Made by a program: the position numbers and the translations under genes. Shown here in pieces: positions 1 to 6,607 of a DNA stretch of 8,614 bases. The first letter of the stretch is position 1; the number at the start of each line of letters is the position of its first letter. The notes under the pieces were generated by a model. That model had not been told where the DNA came from and did not search any database. It saw only the letters and a program-made list of their open reading frames with translations. Source of the DNA: Melioribacter roseus (lineage in GTDB: Bacteria; Bacteroidota; Ignavibacteria; Ignavibacteriales; Melioribacteraceae); NCBI GenBank assembly GCA_020724325.1, contig DYHC01000065.1, positions 1-8,614 on the forward strand, read 5' to 3'.

Positions 1-327
1 AACGAACTGATAGAATCTTACAAAGGGTTATTATCAATTGGTCATTTGCATTCGGTTGCTGTTACTCTTAACGGTAAATTAGCCGGAGGGCTTTATGGAG
101 TAACTTACAAAGGTGCATTCTTCGGTGAATCCATGTTTTCCAAAATTTCCCAGGCATCCAAATGCGCACTTGTTAAATTAATTGAACGCCTTAATGAGAA
201 AGGATTTGTTCTGTTAGACGCTCAATACCAAACAGAACACTTAAAAATGTTCGGTGCCGTTGAAATTACATTTGAGAAATTCAACCATTTGTTGACGGAA
301 GCTTACAAAAAAGAGGTTGTTTTTTAA
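1..327 (+). CDS. aat: Leucyl/phenylalanyl-tRNA--protein transferase, C-terminal part (5' end outside window)
   Basis: The reading frame is open from the first base and ends at TAA 325-327, giving 108 residues of the C-terminal half of the enzyme. Family landmarks are visible in order: GGLYGV, then FFGESMFS, then an ASK.AL..L helix, then GF.LLD.Q followed by HL..FGA.EI. These form the conserved GNAT-like core of L/F transferase. The enzyme moves Leu or Phe from aminoacyl-tRNA to the N-terminal Lys or Arg of proteins in the cytoplasm, marking them for ClpAP/ClpS degradation (N-degron pathway; known of the family). Roughly the first half of a usual protein of about 200-230 residues lies upstream of the window. 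No lesion is seen in the visible part. Confidence 0.93.
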   Translation, partial: NELIESYKGLLSIGHLHSVAVTLNGKLAGGLYGVTYKGAFFGESMFSKISQASKCALVKLIERLNEKGFVLLDAQYQTEHLKMFGAVEITFEKFNHLLTEAYKKEVVF

Positions 328-361
328 CAATTCCCTAACCTTCACAGCAATAAAAAATTAT

Positions 362-369
362 TATATTTG
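362..369 (+). promoter_or_regulatory. -7 promoter element (TAnnTTTG) for the beta-barrel gene
   Basis: TATATTTG matches the Bacteroidota -7 consensus TAnnTTTG exactly. It lies 48 bases before the ATG at 418 and just after the aat stop, so it would give a leader of roughly 40 bases. No good TTTG -33 element is visible at the usual distance of about 20 bases, so the call rests on the -7 box and position. Confidence 0.45.
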
Positions 370-417
370 CCAAAACAATTTGATTTCTTTATTAATTACA
401 ATTACAGCGTGGATAAA

Positions 418-1101
418 ATGAAAAGATTGTTTTTCTTGTTAATCACATTTTTGTTTATCTCAATTAGCAATAATGCTCAAACAGTTGGCGGAAGTATAAT
501 GATCGGTTCACCTCAGGGTGATTTTAGAACAAATGTAGACCGGCTTGGGTACGGATTACATCTGCATGGTACTTTATGGGCCCCTGGCAAGGAAAGACCA
601 TTTACCGTTGGGTTAAATATTGGCTACATGGTTTACGGCGAAGTATCTGAGAGAAGACCTTTAAGCGAATTTATTCCGGATGTTACCGTAGAAGTTAATA
701 GAACAAACAATCTTGCAAATTTTCACCTGTTGTTTCAAGTTTCACCTTTTACGGGAACAGTACGTCCTTATATAGAAGGATTAATAGGCGGTGCATACAT
801 ATTTACAACTTCCGATGTAAAGAGCACAAGCACACAGCTAACATTTGCAGAATCTACTAACTGGGACGATTTTACATGGAGTTACGGTGCAGGAGGAGGT
901 TTACTGTTTCTAATTTCTAAAGAATTAGGTGAAGTAAAAGATCTTTATCTGGATCTTAAAGCCCGGTATATTTACGGAACAGAAGCTCAATATCTTACAG
1001 AAGATGATGTACGCGTTGTTGGCGGCAGAGTTTTGTATTTCCCAAGAAAATCAAAAACAGATTTGCTTAGCTTCCACATTGGAGTTGTAGCATATTTCTG
1101 A
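418..1101 (+). CDS. Small outer-membrane beta-barrel protein, function unknown
   Basis: The product is 227 residues. The ATG at 418 was chosen because it directly precedes a classic signal peptide: MKR, a hydrophobic run of about 14 residues, then SNNAQ with likely signal peptidase I cleavage around residues 19-21. A TTG further upstream at 367 would bury this signal behind 17 extra polar residues. The mature part is rich in Gly and aromatic residues, with alternating stretches such as YGLHLHGTLWA, FTVGLNIGYMVYG, YIEGLIGGAYIF and YGAGGGLLFL. It ends in an aromatic-terminated strand (HIGVVAYF), as expected for the C-terminal signal read by the BAM machinery. This fits an OmpA/OmpW-like 8-strand barrel of the outer membrane. 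No peptidoglycan-binding OmpA domain follows. The specific role is not recognisable. It lies between aat and the aldolase, with its own likely promoter. Confidence 0.8.
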   Translation: MKRLFFLLITFLFISISNNAQTVGGSIMIGSPQGDFRTNVDRLGYGLHLHGTLWAPGKERPFTVGLNIGYMVYGEVSERRPLSEFIPDVTVEVNRTNNLANFHLLFQVSPFTGTVRPYIEGLIGGAYIFTTSDVKSTSTQLTFAESTNWDDFTWSYGAGGGLLFLISKELGEVKDLYLDLKARYIYGTEAQYLTEDDVRVVGGRVLYFPRKSKTDLLSFHIGVVAYF

Positions 1102-1121
1102 TATAAAATAATTTTCAAAAA

Positions 1122-1129
1122 TAAATTTG
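1122..1129 (+). promoter_or_regulatory. -7 promoter element (TAnnTTTG) directly before the aldolase start
   Basis: TAAATTTG is an exact match to TAnnTTTG. It ends 8 bases before the aldolase ATG at 1138, in the 36-base gap after the beta-barrel gene. At the expected distance upstream there is only a partial -33 match (TTTCTG, 1095-1100). If used, transcription would start within a few bases of the ATG. Confidence 0.45.
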
Positions 1130-1137
1130 GTGAATGT

Positions 1138-2130
1138 ATGTTAAGCTACAAAGAGTTAGGATTAGTAAATTCCAAAGAGTTATTTGCAAAAGCGGTTAAA
1201 GGCGGTTATGCAATTCCAGCGTTCAACTTTAATAATCTTGAACAATTGCAAGCAATAATTGGTGCTTGCGTAGAAACAAAATCTCCTGTTATTCTACAAG
1301 TTAGTAGTGGAGCCAGAAAATATGCAAACCAAACATTATTGAAACATCTTGCAAAAGGCGGTGTTGACTATGCGAAGGAACTAGGTTATCCGATTCCGAT
1401 TGTGCTGCATCTGGACCATGGAGATACTTTAGAGCTTTGCAAGTCGTGTGTAGAATCTGGATTCTCTTCCGTAATGATTGACGGTTCACATCATCCTTAC
1501 GAAAAAAACGTTGAATTGACGGCACAGGTAGTTGAATATGCTCATAAGCATGACGTTTCTGTTGAAGGCGAACTTGGTGTTCTTGCCGGCATCGAAGACG
1601 ATGTATCGAGCGATGTAACACACTATACAAAACCGGAAGAGGTAGAAGATTTTGTAAAAAAAACCGGCGTAGATTCATTAGCAATTTCAATTGGAACATC
1701 TCACGGCGCAAATAAATTTACTCCGGCTCAATGTACACGTAATGCAGATGGAATTCTAATTCCTCCGCCTCTCCGGTTTGATATTCTTGAAGAGATAGAA
1801 AAAAGAATTCCAGGATTTCCAATTGTGTTACATGGTGCCTCTTCGGTTCCGGCTGATTTAGTTAAAATAATAAACAGCAGCGGCGGAAAGTTAAAAGATG
1901 CTGTAGGAATTCCCGAAGACCAGTTAAGAAGAGCAGCTGCTTCTGCTGTCTGCAAAGTTAATATTGATTCGGATGGTCGACTTGCCATGACCGCCGCAAT
2001 TAGAAAAGTATTTATCGATAGTCCGGCTGAGTTCGATCCAAGAAAATATTTAGGTCCTGCACGCGATTCATTGAAAGAGCTTTACAAGCATAAAATAGTA
2101 AACGTTCTTGGAAGTGCGGGTAAAGCATAA
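1138..2130 (+). CDS. fba: Class II fructose-1,6-bisphosphate aldolase
   Basis: This 330-residue cytoplasmic enzyme reversibly cleaves fructose 1,6-bisphosphate into dihydroxyacetone phosphate and glyceraldehyde 3-phosphate in glycolysis and gluconeogenesis. The class II metal-dependent fold is clear: the N-terminal IPAFNFNNLEQ (residues 26-36), HLDHGD at 91-96 with the likely catalytic Asp93 and zinc ligand His94, VEGELG at 142-147, SIGTSHG at 184-190 with His189, and VLHGASS at 230-236 with His232. KVNIDSDGR at 273-281 fits the conserved phosphate-binding/nucleophilic Asn segment. Length and motif order are normal for the larger subtype, with an insertion after GTSHG. The ATG is preceded by no Shine-Dalgarno sequence but by a -7 promoter box, suggesting a very short leader. 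No lesion is seen. Confidence 0.96.
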   Translation: MLSYKELGLVNSKELFAKAVKGGYAIPAFNFNNLEQLQAIIGACVETKSPVILQVSSGARKYANQTLLKHLAKGGVDYAKELGYPIPIVLHLDHGDTLELCKSCVESGFSSVMIDGSHHPYEKNVELTAQVVEYAHKHDVSVEGELGVLAGIEDDVSSDVTHYTKPEEVEDFVKKTGVDSLAISIGTSHGANKFTPAQCTRNADGILIPPPLRFDILEEIEKRIPGFPIVLHGASSVPADLVKIINSSGGKLKDAVGIPEDQLRRAAASAVCKVNIDSDGRLAMTAAIRKVFIDSPAEFDPRKYLGPARDSLKELYKHKIVNVLGSAGKA

Positions 2131-2193
2131 ATTAACAGTAGGCTTAAAAATAAAATAACCTCGTTATAATGGTTTTTATTAACTGAAAATTAA

Positions 2194-3090
2194 ATGTCAA
2201 AAAGAAAAAACGAAAAACTAATTTATAAGAAATCTGATCTTGAAAATGAGTTAAAAGAATCTTCAACAGGTTTTCGAACGGAAGTTTTAAGACATAAAAA
2301 TCTAATTCTTTTTGAGGGTAATTCACTTAATGAAAATCTTTTTGACAAAGAATTTATAGATTTGATTGTTACTTCTCCTCCATACAATGTTGGTATTGAA
2401 TACAAATCGAATGATGATACCTTGAACTACGAACAATATCTAGATTTTTCTCATAAATGGATCTCTAATTGCTTTAAGTGGAGTAAAACACAAGCCAGGT
2501 TTTTATTAAATATTCCTCTTGATAAAAATAAAGGTGGTCAAAAAAGTGTAGGTGCGGACTTAACTTTAATTGCTCAAAAAGCTGGGTGGAAATATCATTC
2601 AACAATTATATGGAATGAAGGCAATATTTCAAGACGAACGGCTTGGGGTTCTTGGTTATCGGCTGCTGCTCCATTTGTTATTGCCCCTGTTGAATTAATT
2701 ATTGTTTTGTATAAAGACGAATGGAAAAAAACTCATGGAACAAAAATATCAGACATCTCCAAAGAAGAATTTATGGAATGGACGAATGGTGTGTGGACCT
2801 TTAATGGAGAAAGTAAGAAAAAAATTGGTCATCCGGCTCCGTTTCCAAGAGAATTGCCTAAACGTGCAATTAAACTATTTTCTTTCGTAAAAGACATCGT
2901 TTTTGATCCATTTGCCGGTAGCGGTACAACTCTTATTGAAGCACAGATTAATGATCGGGTAGGAATAGGTGTCGAATTGGATAAGCATTATTGTAATTTA
3001 GCAATAAATAGAATAATAAAAGAAACTGGAACATTGGAGTTCAATTGTGAGCAATATTACCCAAAAAGAACTGCTAATGGAATTTTTTGA
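2194..3090 (+). CDS. Type II DNA amino-methyltransferase (N6-adenine or N4-cytosine), beta-class
   Basis: The 298-residue protein carries the catalytic motif IV TSPPYN at residues 60-65, preceded by DLIV. The SAM-binding motif I, FDPFAGSGTT (237-246), comes near the C-terminus and is followed by GVELDKHYCNLA (259-270). Motif IV before motif I, with the target-recognition region between them, is the beta-class order. HPAPFPRELPKR (213-224) is the usual motif X-like segment just before motif I. TSPPY is found in both N4-cytosine and N6-adenine enzymes, so the methylated base cannot be decided. It would protect host DNA against the endonuclease encoded immediately downstream, whose gene overlaps this one by 44 bases. 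The gene starts at ATG 2194 with no clear Shine-Dalgarno sequence. Its A-rich lysine-heavy start and its place between housekeeping genes suggest acquisition as a cassette. Confidence 0.93.
   Translation: MSKRKNEKLIYKKSDLENELKESSTGFRTEVLRHKNLILFEGNSLNENLFDKEFIDLIVTSPPYNVGIEYKSNDDTLNYEQYLDFSHKWISNCFKWSKTQARFLLNIPLDKNKGGQKSVGADLTLIAQKAGWKYHSTIIWNEGNISRRTAWGSWLSAAAPFVIAPVELIIVLYKDEWKKTHGTKISDISKEEFMEWTNGVWTFNGESKKKIGHPAPFPRELPKRAIKLFSFVKDIVFDPFAGSGTTLIEAQINDRVGIGVELDKHYCNLAINRIIKETGTLEFNCEQYYPKRTANGIF
3036..3039 (+). promoter_or_regulatory. Ribosome binding site deciding the GTG start of the HNH gene
   Basis: GGAG lies 7 bases before GTG 3047, inside the methyltransferase coding region. It supports GTG rather than the in-frame ATG at 3077 as the start of the endonuclease, and makes translation partly independent of the upstream gene. 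Confidence 0.6.
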
Positions 3091-3628
3091 AAACAATCCC
3101 AATAGAGATGTTGAGCATCCTGAAGTTGTTGATTGGGTAACAGAGGAGTATAAAAAAAGAACCGGACAAATATTTCGCGATCCAGATAGAGGAATAAGAC
3201 AATTATCGCAAAGTGGATTTTTACAGAAAGTAAAAAAAGGCGTTTACAGATATGACCCTAAGTTGGTAAAAAAACGTGATCTAGAAGATTTTACTCCGTT
3301 TCAAAAAAATGCCATTCTTAAACGAGATAATTATAAATGTGTAATTTGTGGTAAGGGCAAGGCAGAAGGCGTTGAACTACACGTTGACCATATCAAGCCC
3401 AAGGATCTTGGAGGAAAAGCAAAAATTGAAAACGGCCAAACTCTTTGTTCTCAACATAATTTTTTGAAAAAGAATTTAAAACAGACAGAAACAGGGAAGA
3501 AAATGTTTATTAGGTTATATGATCTGTCCAAAAAAGAAGGGAATAATGAGCTTCTTTATTTCTGCACTAGGATACTTGAAGTCTATGAAGAAAATAACAT
3601 AAATGGGCACATTATATGGACAAGATAA
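3047..3628 (+). CDS. HNH restriction endonuclease with N-terminal winged-helix-like domain
   Basis: This 193-residue protein is the likely restriction partner of the overlapping methyltransferase. Residues 1-70 look like a winged-helix DNA-binding domain: helices around ITQKELLMEFFE and VVDWVTEEYKKR, a recognition-like helix around RDPDRGIRQLSQSGFLQK, then the short wing KKGVYRYD. The C-terminal half is an HNH (beta-beta-alpha-metal) nuclease with CVIC at 98-101, VDHIKP at 113-118 (likely general base His115), Asn129, and CSQHN at 134-138. The two CxxC/CxxH pairs fit a structural zinc. The start is GTG 3047, backed by GGAG 7 bases upstream; the ATG at 3077 would remove the first 10 residues. 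The 44-base overlap with the methyltransferase indicates co-transcription. It would cleave unmethylated foreign DNA. A target sequence cannot be read from the protein. Confidence 0.88.
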   Translation: MSNITQKELLMEFFENNPNRDVEHPEVVDWVTEEYKKRTGQIFRDPDRGIRQLSQSGFLQKVKKGVYRYDPKLVKKRDLEDFTPFQKNAILKRDNYKCVICGKGKAEGVELHVDHIKPKDLGGKAKIENGQTLCSQHNFLKKNLKQTETGKKMFIRLYDLSKKEGNNELLYFCTRILEVYEENNINGHIIWTR

Positions 3629-3664
3629 GTATTTAAATATTTCCCAATTTCTATTTTATTATAG

Positions 3665-3680
3665 ATTGTAAAACAATTTT
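3665..3680. terminator. Weak hairpin between convergent genes
   Basis: ATTGT (3665-3669) and ACAAT (3673-3677) form a 5-bp stem with a 3-base loop, followed by T-rich sequence on the + strand. It lies in the 86-base gap between the ends of the HNH gene (+) and the cytochrome gene (-), where a terminator is expected. The stem is short and AT-rich, so this is only a candidate. No GC-rich terminator is present here. Confidence 0.25.
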
Positions 3681-3714
3681 ATCTTACTAAAGTTTTTAAA
3701 AGTAATTCTTGGCA

Positions 3715-4137
3715 CTATTTCGTCAATAGATAATCTGCAATTTTACCTAAATCTTTTACGTCAAGGTTGCCGTATGACGGCATAACAATATTTTTGTACT
3801 TAAGTCTATACTCCTTGAACCGCTTGTCGCCGCTGTAAGAAGAAGGATTGCGCAGATAATTTATTAATTTATCTCTGGACCAAAATTCATCCAAGCCCGT
3901 AATTGCAGGAGCCATATTGGTTCCTTCCAAATTCTGCCCGTGGCAGGTAATGCAGCCGTTCTGTTTAATTAATGTAAAACCATCGAGATCCTGCTCGGTT
4001 TTTTCAGCAGATTGATTATTGTAGCTTTCATTCATGGGATGATGAATTACTTCCTCTTTCTTTGTAACACGATTCAGTATAAAAAGTACGAGAAACAAAA
4101 CAAGAAAAGCAGACATCCATTTTTGAGCATTAGTCAT
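3715..4137 (-). CDS. Membrane-anchored monohaem cytochrome c
   Basis: The 140-residue protein has one N-terminal hydrophobic segment (about residues 8-22), either an uncleaved anchor or signal, followed by a polar linker to about residue 50 and a cytochrome c domain. The haem-binding CxxCH is CITCH at 62-66, with His66 as the proximal ligand. Met119 in IVMPSYG is the likely sixth ligand. The C-terminal helix DLGKIADYL is the usual class I ending. It would carry electrons on the periplasmic face of the inner membrane; the partner oxidase or complex is not visible here. An ATG start with the Shine-Dalgarno-like GAAAGGTG 7 bases upstream and a Bacteroidota-type promoter indicate that it is transcribed on its own, although the amidase gene lies upstream in the same direction. 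Confidence 0.92.
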   Translation of the reverse strand: MTNAQKWMSAFLVLFLVLFILNRVTKKEEVIHHPMNESYNNQSAEKTEQDLDGFTLIKQNGCITCHGQNLEGTNMAPAITGLDEFWSRDKLINYLRNPSSYSGDKRFKEYRLKYKNIVMPSYGNLDVKDLGKIADYLLTK

Positions 4138-4144
4138 TGCAAAA

Positions 4145-4152
4145 CACCTTTC
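4145..4152 (-). promoter_or_regulatory. Ribosome binding site of the cytochrome c gene
   Basis: On the - strand this reads GAAAGGTG, 7 bases before the ATG at 4137, a good match to the anti-Shine-Dalgarno sequence. It stands out because most other starts in the window have no such site. Confidence 0.6.
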
Positions 4153-4168
4153 AGAATTTTTAGCAGAA

Positions 4169-4200
4169 CAAAGTTAATCTGAATGAATCTGAATAACAAA
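4169..4200 (-). promoter_or_regulatory. Bacteroidota-type promoter for cytochrome c
   Basis: On the - strand, TTTG (4200-4197) is followed after 20 bases by TAACTTTG (4176-4169). Both boxes and the spacing fit the TTTG-N19/20-TAnnTTTG consensus of the primary sigma factor in Bacteroidota. The predicted transcript begins about 25-28 bases before the ATG, leaving room for the ribosome binding site. The spacer holds two copies of a 10-base unit. Confidence 0.65.
4176..4195. repeat. Two tandem copies of a 10-base unit inside the cytochrome promoter
   Basis: The + strand reads AATCTGAATG followed by AATCTGAATA: two copies of a 10-base unit differing only in the last base. The period equals about one helical turn and the repeat fills the spacer between the -33 and -7 boxes. 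It could be a regulator binding site or chance. Confidence 0.55.
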
Positions 4201-4263
4201 TTGTGCTTTCTTTTTAACGGACAAAACGGAAATAATTCTAATTAATTCGGACCCAGATGCAAA

Positions 4264-5892
4264 TTAATTAACCGGATTTTCAAGAACTTCTCTATCGTAA
4301 TAATCTTTATATTTAATTACAGAATTAAGTATCGAGCGGGCAATTTCATTCTGTCCTTTTGTGCTGTTAAGATATGCTTCGTCTTTCCTGTTGGATAGAA
4401 ATCCAGTTTCAATTAAAACACCCGGCATAGAAGCTCCTACCAATACATAGAATCCTGCTTGTTTGATACCAAGCGATGGAATTTCTACACCGCGTTTCCA
4501 TTCCTGGTTTATTAAATCGGAAAATTTTTCGGAATAGCGCATATACTGTGAGTGAGCCATACTTACAAGTATAAAATTTTCGTCTGTTAATTTTTGATAA
4601 CGCTGGGGATTGTCTTCAAGTTTAATAACACTATTTTCAAATTCGGCTATCTCAATTGCATCTTGTGTTTTTCCTGGTCGTAACAGATATACCTCGAATC
4701 CGCGATGGTCTAAATTTTTTTTGAGAGTGGAATTACAATGGATCGATACAAATAATTTTCCGCCAGCTTCATTTGCAATTTTTCCTCTTTTATAAAGTTC
4801 AACAAACTCGTCTGTTTTGCGTGTGTAAACAATCTTTAAGTCTGGCAATTCTTTTTTAATAAGGTTTCCTAATTTTAGAGCAATTTTAAGATTAATATCT
4901 TTCTCTCTAACGCCGGTTACTCCAATTGCACCTGGATCTTTTCCGCCATGTCCGGCATCAATAACAATTGTATCGAACAACCATTTGGATTTATTCTCGG
5001 GTGCTGGTTGAGTTTTGGAGGTAAATAATTTGTTATGAATTGTAATTAATATATCGTTGCTTTCAACATCCAGAAGAGCTTCAGAAGTTGAAAATCCTTC
5101 TTCCAAAGAAAATTCGAGCTGATAATTTTTAGGCGATACAGCTACACGTTTAACTCTGCTTACTAATCCGGCACTCTTTACTCCGTTTAATATATCCGGT
5201 GAAACAGAAACTACCGGGAAAAAAACATAGAGTGTTTTATTGTTAATTGAATGACGCGGTATATTAATCTTTCGGGATGTTTTTAATCGGATTAACGTTC
5301 CATTGGATTTGTCTTCAATTGTTAGCGCGTAAACATCATAAGCTGGTTTATTATTTCTTAATTCAGGTTTTACAGCTAAATCTTTCGATTTTATATCTGG
5401 AGTTTCTTTATTTTCCAATTCAAAAAATTGTTCTGGCGAATACCGTTCGCTAGTAATTTTCAGATTTTTGGAATTGTTGTCGAATAATATTTTCTTCCCA
5501 AACGCCAGACTTAAATAATTCTCGCAATATTTCATCGGTATAAAAACGTCTTCTCCAATTAATAGTGTAGAGATTGGAAGCTGATAAATTGTTGTATTGT
5601 TATCTATTCTATTTGTGATAATAAGAAACTGGTTTTTAGCAGTAAGCTTTATTGTATAGTTCTGAAATTTTAATTCCAGTTTTGCAGCTTCTTGATTGTA
5701 AAATATATTAGCCAAAAGTAACGCAGCTAATTCTTTACCGGAAACAAATGCTAAACCATTGCGGGATACATAAGACAATTGTGATTCGGTTCCGTTGTTA
5801 TCAACAGTTATCTTTAACAATCGTTGGGCGTTAATGTTAGTTGTAATAACCAGTAGAAGGACTAATATATTTATAAGCCATTTGTATTTCAT
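4264..5892 (-). CDS. N-acetylmuramoyl-L-alanine amidase (Amidase_3) with AMIN-like and Cu-amine-oxidase-N-like domains
   Basis: The 542-residue exported enzyme cuts the bond between N-acetylmuramic acid and L-alanine in peptidoglycan, for cell separation or wall turnover. A signal peptide is clear: MKYKW, a hydrophobic run, and NAQ at about 21-23. Residues about 26-148 resemble the copper-amine-oxidase N-terminal/stalk-like domain (VSGKELAALL, EDVFIPMKY). Residues about 185-287 resemble an AMIN domain, which in such enzymes targets the septum or wall. The catalytic Amidase_3 domain spans about 305-530: IDAGHGGKDPG with zinc ligand His315, Glu330 in REKDIN, SIHCN with His385, and IETGFLSN with catalytic Glu495. 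All key residues are present, so it should be active in the periplasm. The start is ATG, with no Shine-Dalgarno site, only 5 bases after the membrane methyltransferase stop; translation is probably coupled to that gene. Confidence 0.92.
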   Translation of the reverse strand: MKYKWLINILVLLLVITTNINAQRLLKITVDNNGTESQLSYVSRNGLAFVSGKELAALLLANIFYNQEAAKLELKFQNYTIKLTAKNQFLIITNRIDNNTTIYQLPISTLLIGEDVFIPMKYCENYLSLAFGKKILFDNNSKNLKITSERYSPEQFFELENKETPDIKSKDLAVKPELRNNKPAYDVYALTIEDKSNGTLIRLKTSRKINIPRHSINNKTLYVFFPVVSVSPDILNGVKSAGLVSRVKRVAVSPKNYQLEFSLEEGFSTSEALLDVESNDILITIHNKLFTSKTQPAPENKSKWLFDTIVIDAGHGGKDPGAIGVTGVREKDINLKIALKLGNLIKKELPDLKIVYTRKTDEFVELYKRGKIANEAGGKLFVSIHCNSTLKKNLDHRGFEVYLLRPGKTQDAIEIAEFENSVIKLEDNPQRYQKLTDENFILVSMAHSQYMRYSEKFSDLINQEWKRGVEIPSLGIKQAGFYVLVGASMPGVLIETGFLSNRKDEAYLNSTKGQNEIARSILNSVIKYKDYYDREVLENPVN

Positions 5893-5897
5893 ACTTG

Positions 5898-6323
5898 CTA
5901 GCCGACAAAAGGTAAAAAGAATCCACTCTTTTTCTTATATGATTTGTATTCGTCCTTAAAATAGTTGGTTAAAATTTTTTCTTCTTCATAAGCTCTAATA
6001 ATAAACAAAGGGAGTTCCAGCAGCAAAACCATAGGCACAACAACAAAACTCATCAATGCAATTCCAGCGCTAAGGTCACTTAATAATTGTCCAAGATATT
6101 GGGGATGACGTATAAACCGGTAGACTCCCCTGGTTTGTAATTTATGATTTTTCAAAACAACGATATCCGGTGCATATGAATCACCAAGTGACCTGTAGGC
6201 AACGATCTGTAACCATGAAAAGAGAGCAAAGCATATTAGCCCGATAATTCTAATTATTTGGAACTGATTATTATTATTGATCCAAACCGTTCCAATTCCA
6301 AATATTCCAAGAATTATCATCAT
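5898..6323 (-). CDS. ICMT-like membrane methyltransferase, C-terminal three quarters
   Basis: The 141-residue product carries the signature of the isoprenylcysteine carboxyl methyltransferase/phospholipid methyltransferase superfamily: GVYRFIRHPQYLG at residues 66-78, a long hydrophobic region at about 85-108, then RAYEEEKIL, YF..EYKSYKKK and FLPF. The RHP and the EE segment are the SAM-binding elements of the family. At least three membrane spans are visible (about 2-14, 23-42, 83-109). Family members are about 190-200 residues and have one more N-terminal helix; that helix is encoded in the same frame immediately upstream (6485-6324), separated only by one TAA codon. It starts at ATG 6323 (a second ATG follows) and lies 5 bases before the amidase, so the two probably form an operon. 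The substrate is unknown; in bacteria this fold acts on varied small or lipid substrates. Confidence 0.82.
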   Translation of the reverse strand: MMIILGIFGIGTVWINNNNQFQIIRIIGLICFALFSWLQIVAYRSLGDSYAPDIVVLKNHKLQTRGVYRFIRHPQYLGQLLSDLSAGIALMSFVVVPMVLLLELPLFIIRAYEEEKILTNYFKDEYKSYKKKSGFFLPFVG

Positions 6324-6485
6324 TTAGATAAGAGTCGATACAGTAGGCGGACTCTTCTGCAAAAATGATTTGGGTTTTTCAATTACTTTTGTTATTGATG
6401 TCTTAAGCCCTTTTTTAGCACCGCCCCAATTAGCCGAAATCGATACAAAAAGGATTATTGCCAATATAAAATTTATAGGATCCAT
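6324..6485 (-). pseudogene. 53-residue reading frame: likely N-terminal piece of the ICMT-like methyltransferase, cut off by TAA
   Basis: This short frame runs from ATG 6485 to TAA 6326-6324. It encodes MDPINFILAIILFVSISANW, then a positively charged segment (GGAKKGLKTSITKVIEKPKS), then PPTVSTLI. One membrane helix followed by a Lys-rich loop is what ICMT-family proteins have before their second helix. The frame is identical to that of the 141-residue gene, and ATG 6323 follows the stop with no gap. Joined, 53 + 1 + 141 gives 195 codons, the normal family length. I therefore read it as the missing N-terminus, separated by a nonsense codon, by a sequencing or assembly error, or by a real split with stop-start coupling (TAAATGATG). 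It could instead be an independent small membrane protein, but the exact fit makes that less likely. Confidence 0.65.
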
Positions 6486-6550
6486 AGAACTGCCATTAAC
6501 TAAAAATGAGGTTACAATATAATAACTTTAGCTTAAAATTTGCCCATTAC

Positions 6551-6568
6551 ATCAATTGTGGAATTGAT
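6551..6568. repeat. Inverted repeat, 7-base arms
   Basis: ATCAATT and AATTGAT are perfect inverted arms around GTGG. It could be an operator or a small hairpin in the divergent control region. AT-rich arms of this size also arise by chance. Confidence 0.4.
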
Positions 6569-6588
6569 TATTACCTTTTTACATGTCA

Positions 6589-6607
6589 CAGTTACATCCT
6601 GTAATTG
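6589..6607. repeat. Operator-like dyad, 8-base arms with one mismatch
   Basis: CAGTTACA, spacer TCC, TGTAATTG: the arms are inverted with a single mismatch. Size and spacing suit a dimeric regulator. It lies about 117 bases before the first pilin-like gene and about 104 bases before the leftward gene. Confidence 0.4.

Noticed and set aside
367..417. Upstream TTG start for the beta-barrel protein
   Set aside because: It would add 17 polar residues before a textbook signal peptide and would overlap the -7 promoter box; ATG 418 fits better.
1301..1988. Reading frames on the - strand opposite the aldolase
   Set aside because: They lie wholly inside a clearly conserved gene and show no domain-like composition; they are shadows.
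2131..2193. Rho-independent terminator after fba
   Set aside because: AATAACC and GGTTTTTATT pair only over about four bases around a 10-base loop; too weak to call.
3629..3660. AT-rich palindrome TATTTAAATA after the HNH gene
   Set aside because: A short AT-only palindrome in an AT-rich spacer is expected by chance; it is not evidence of an attachment site or cassette boundary.
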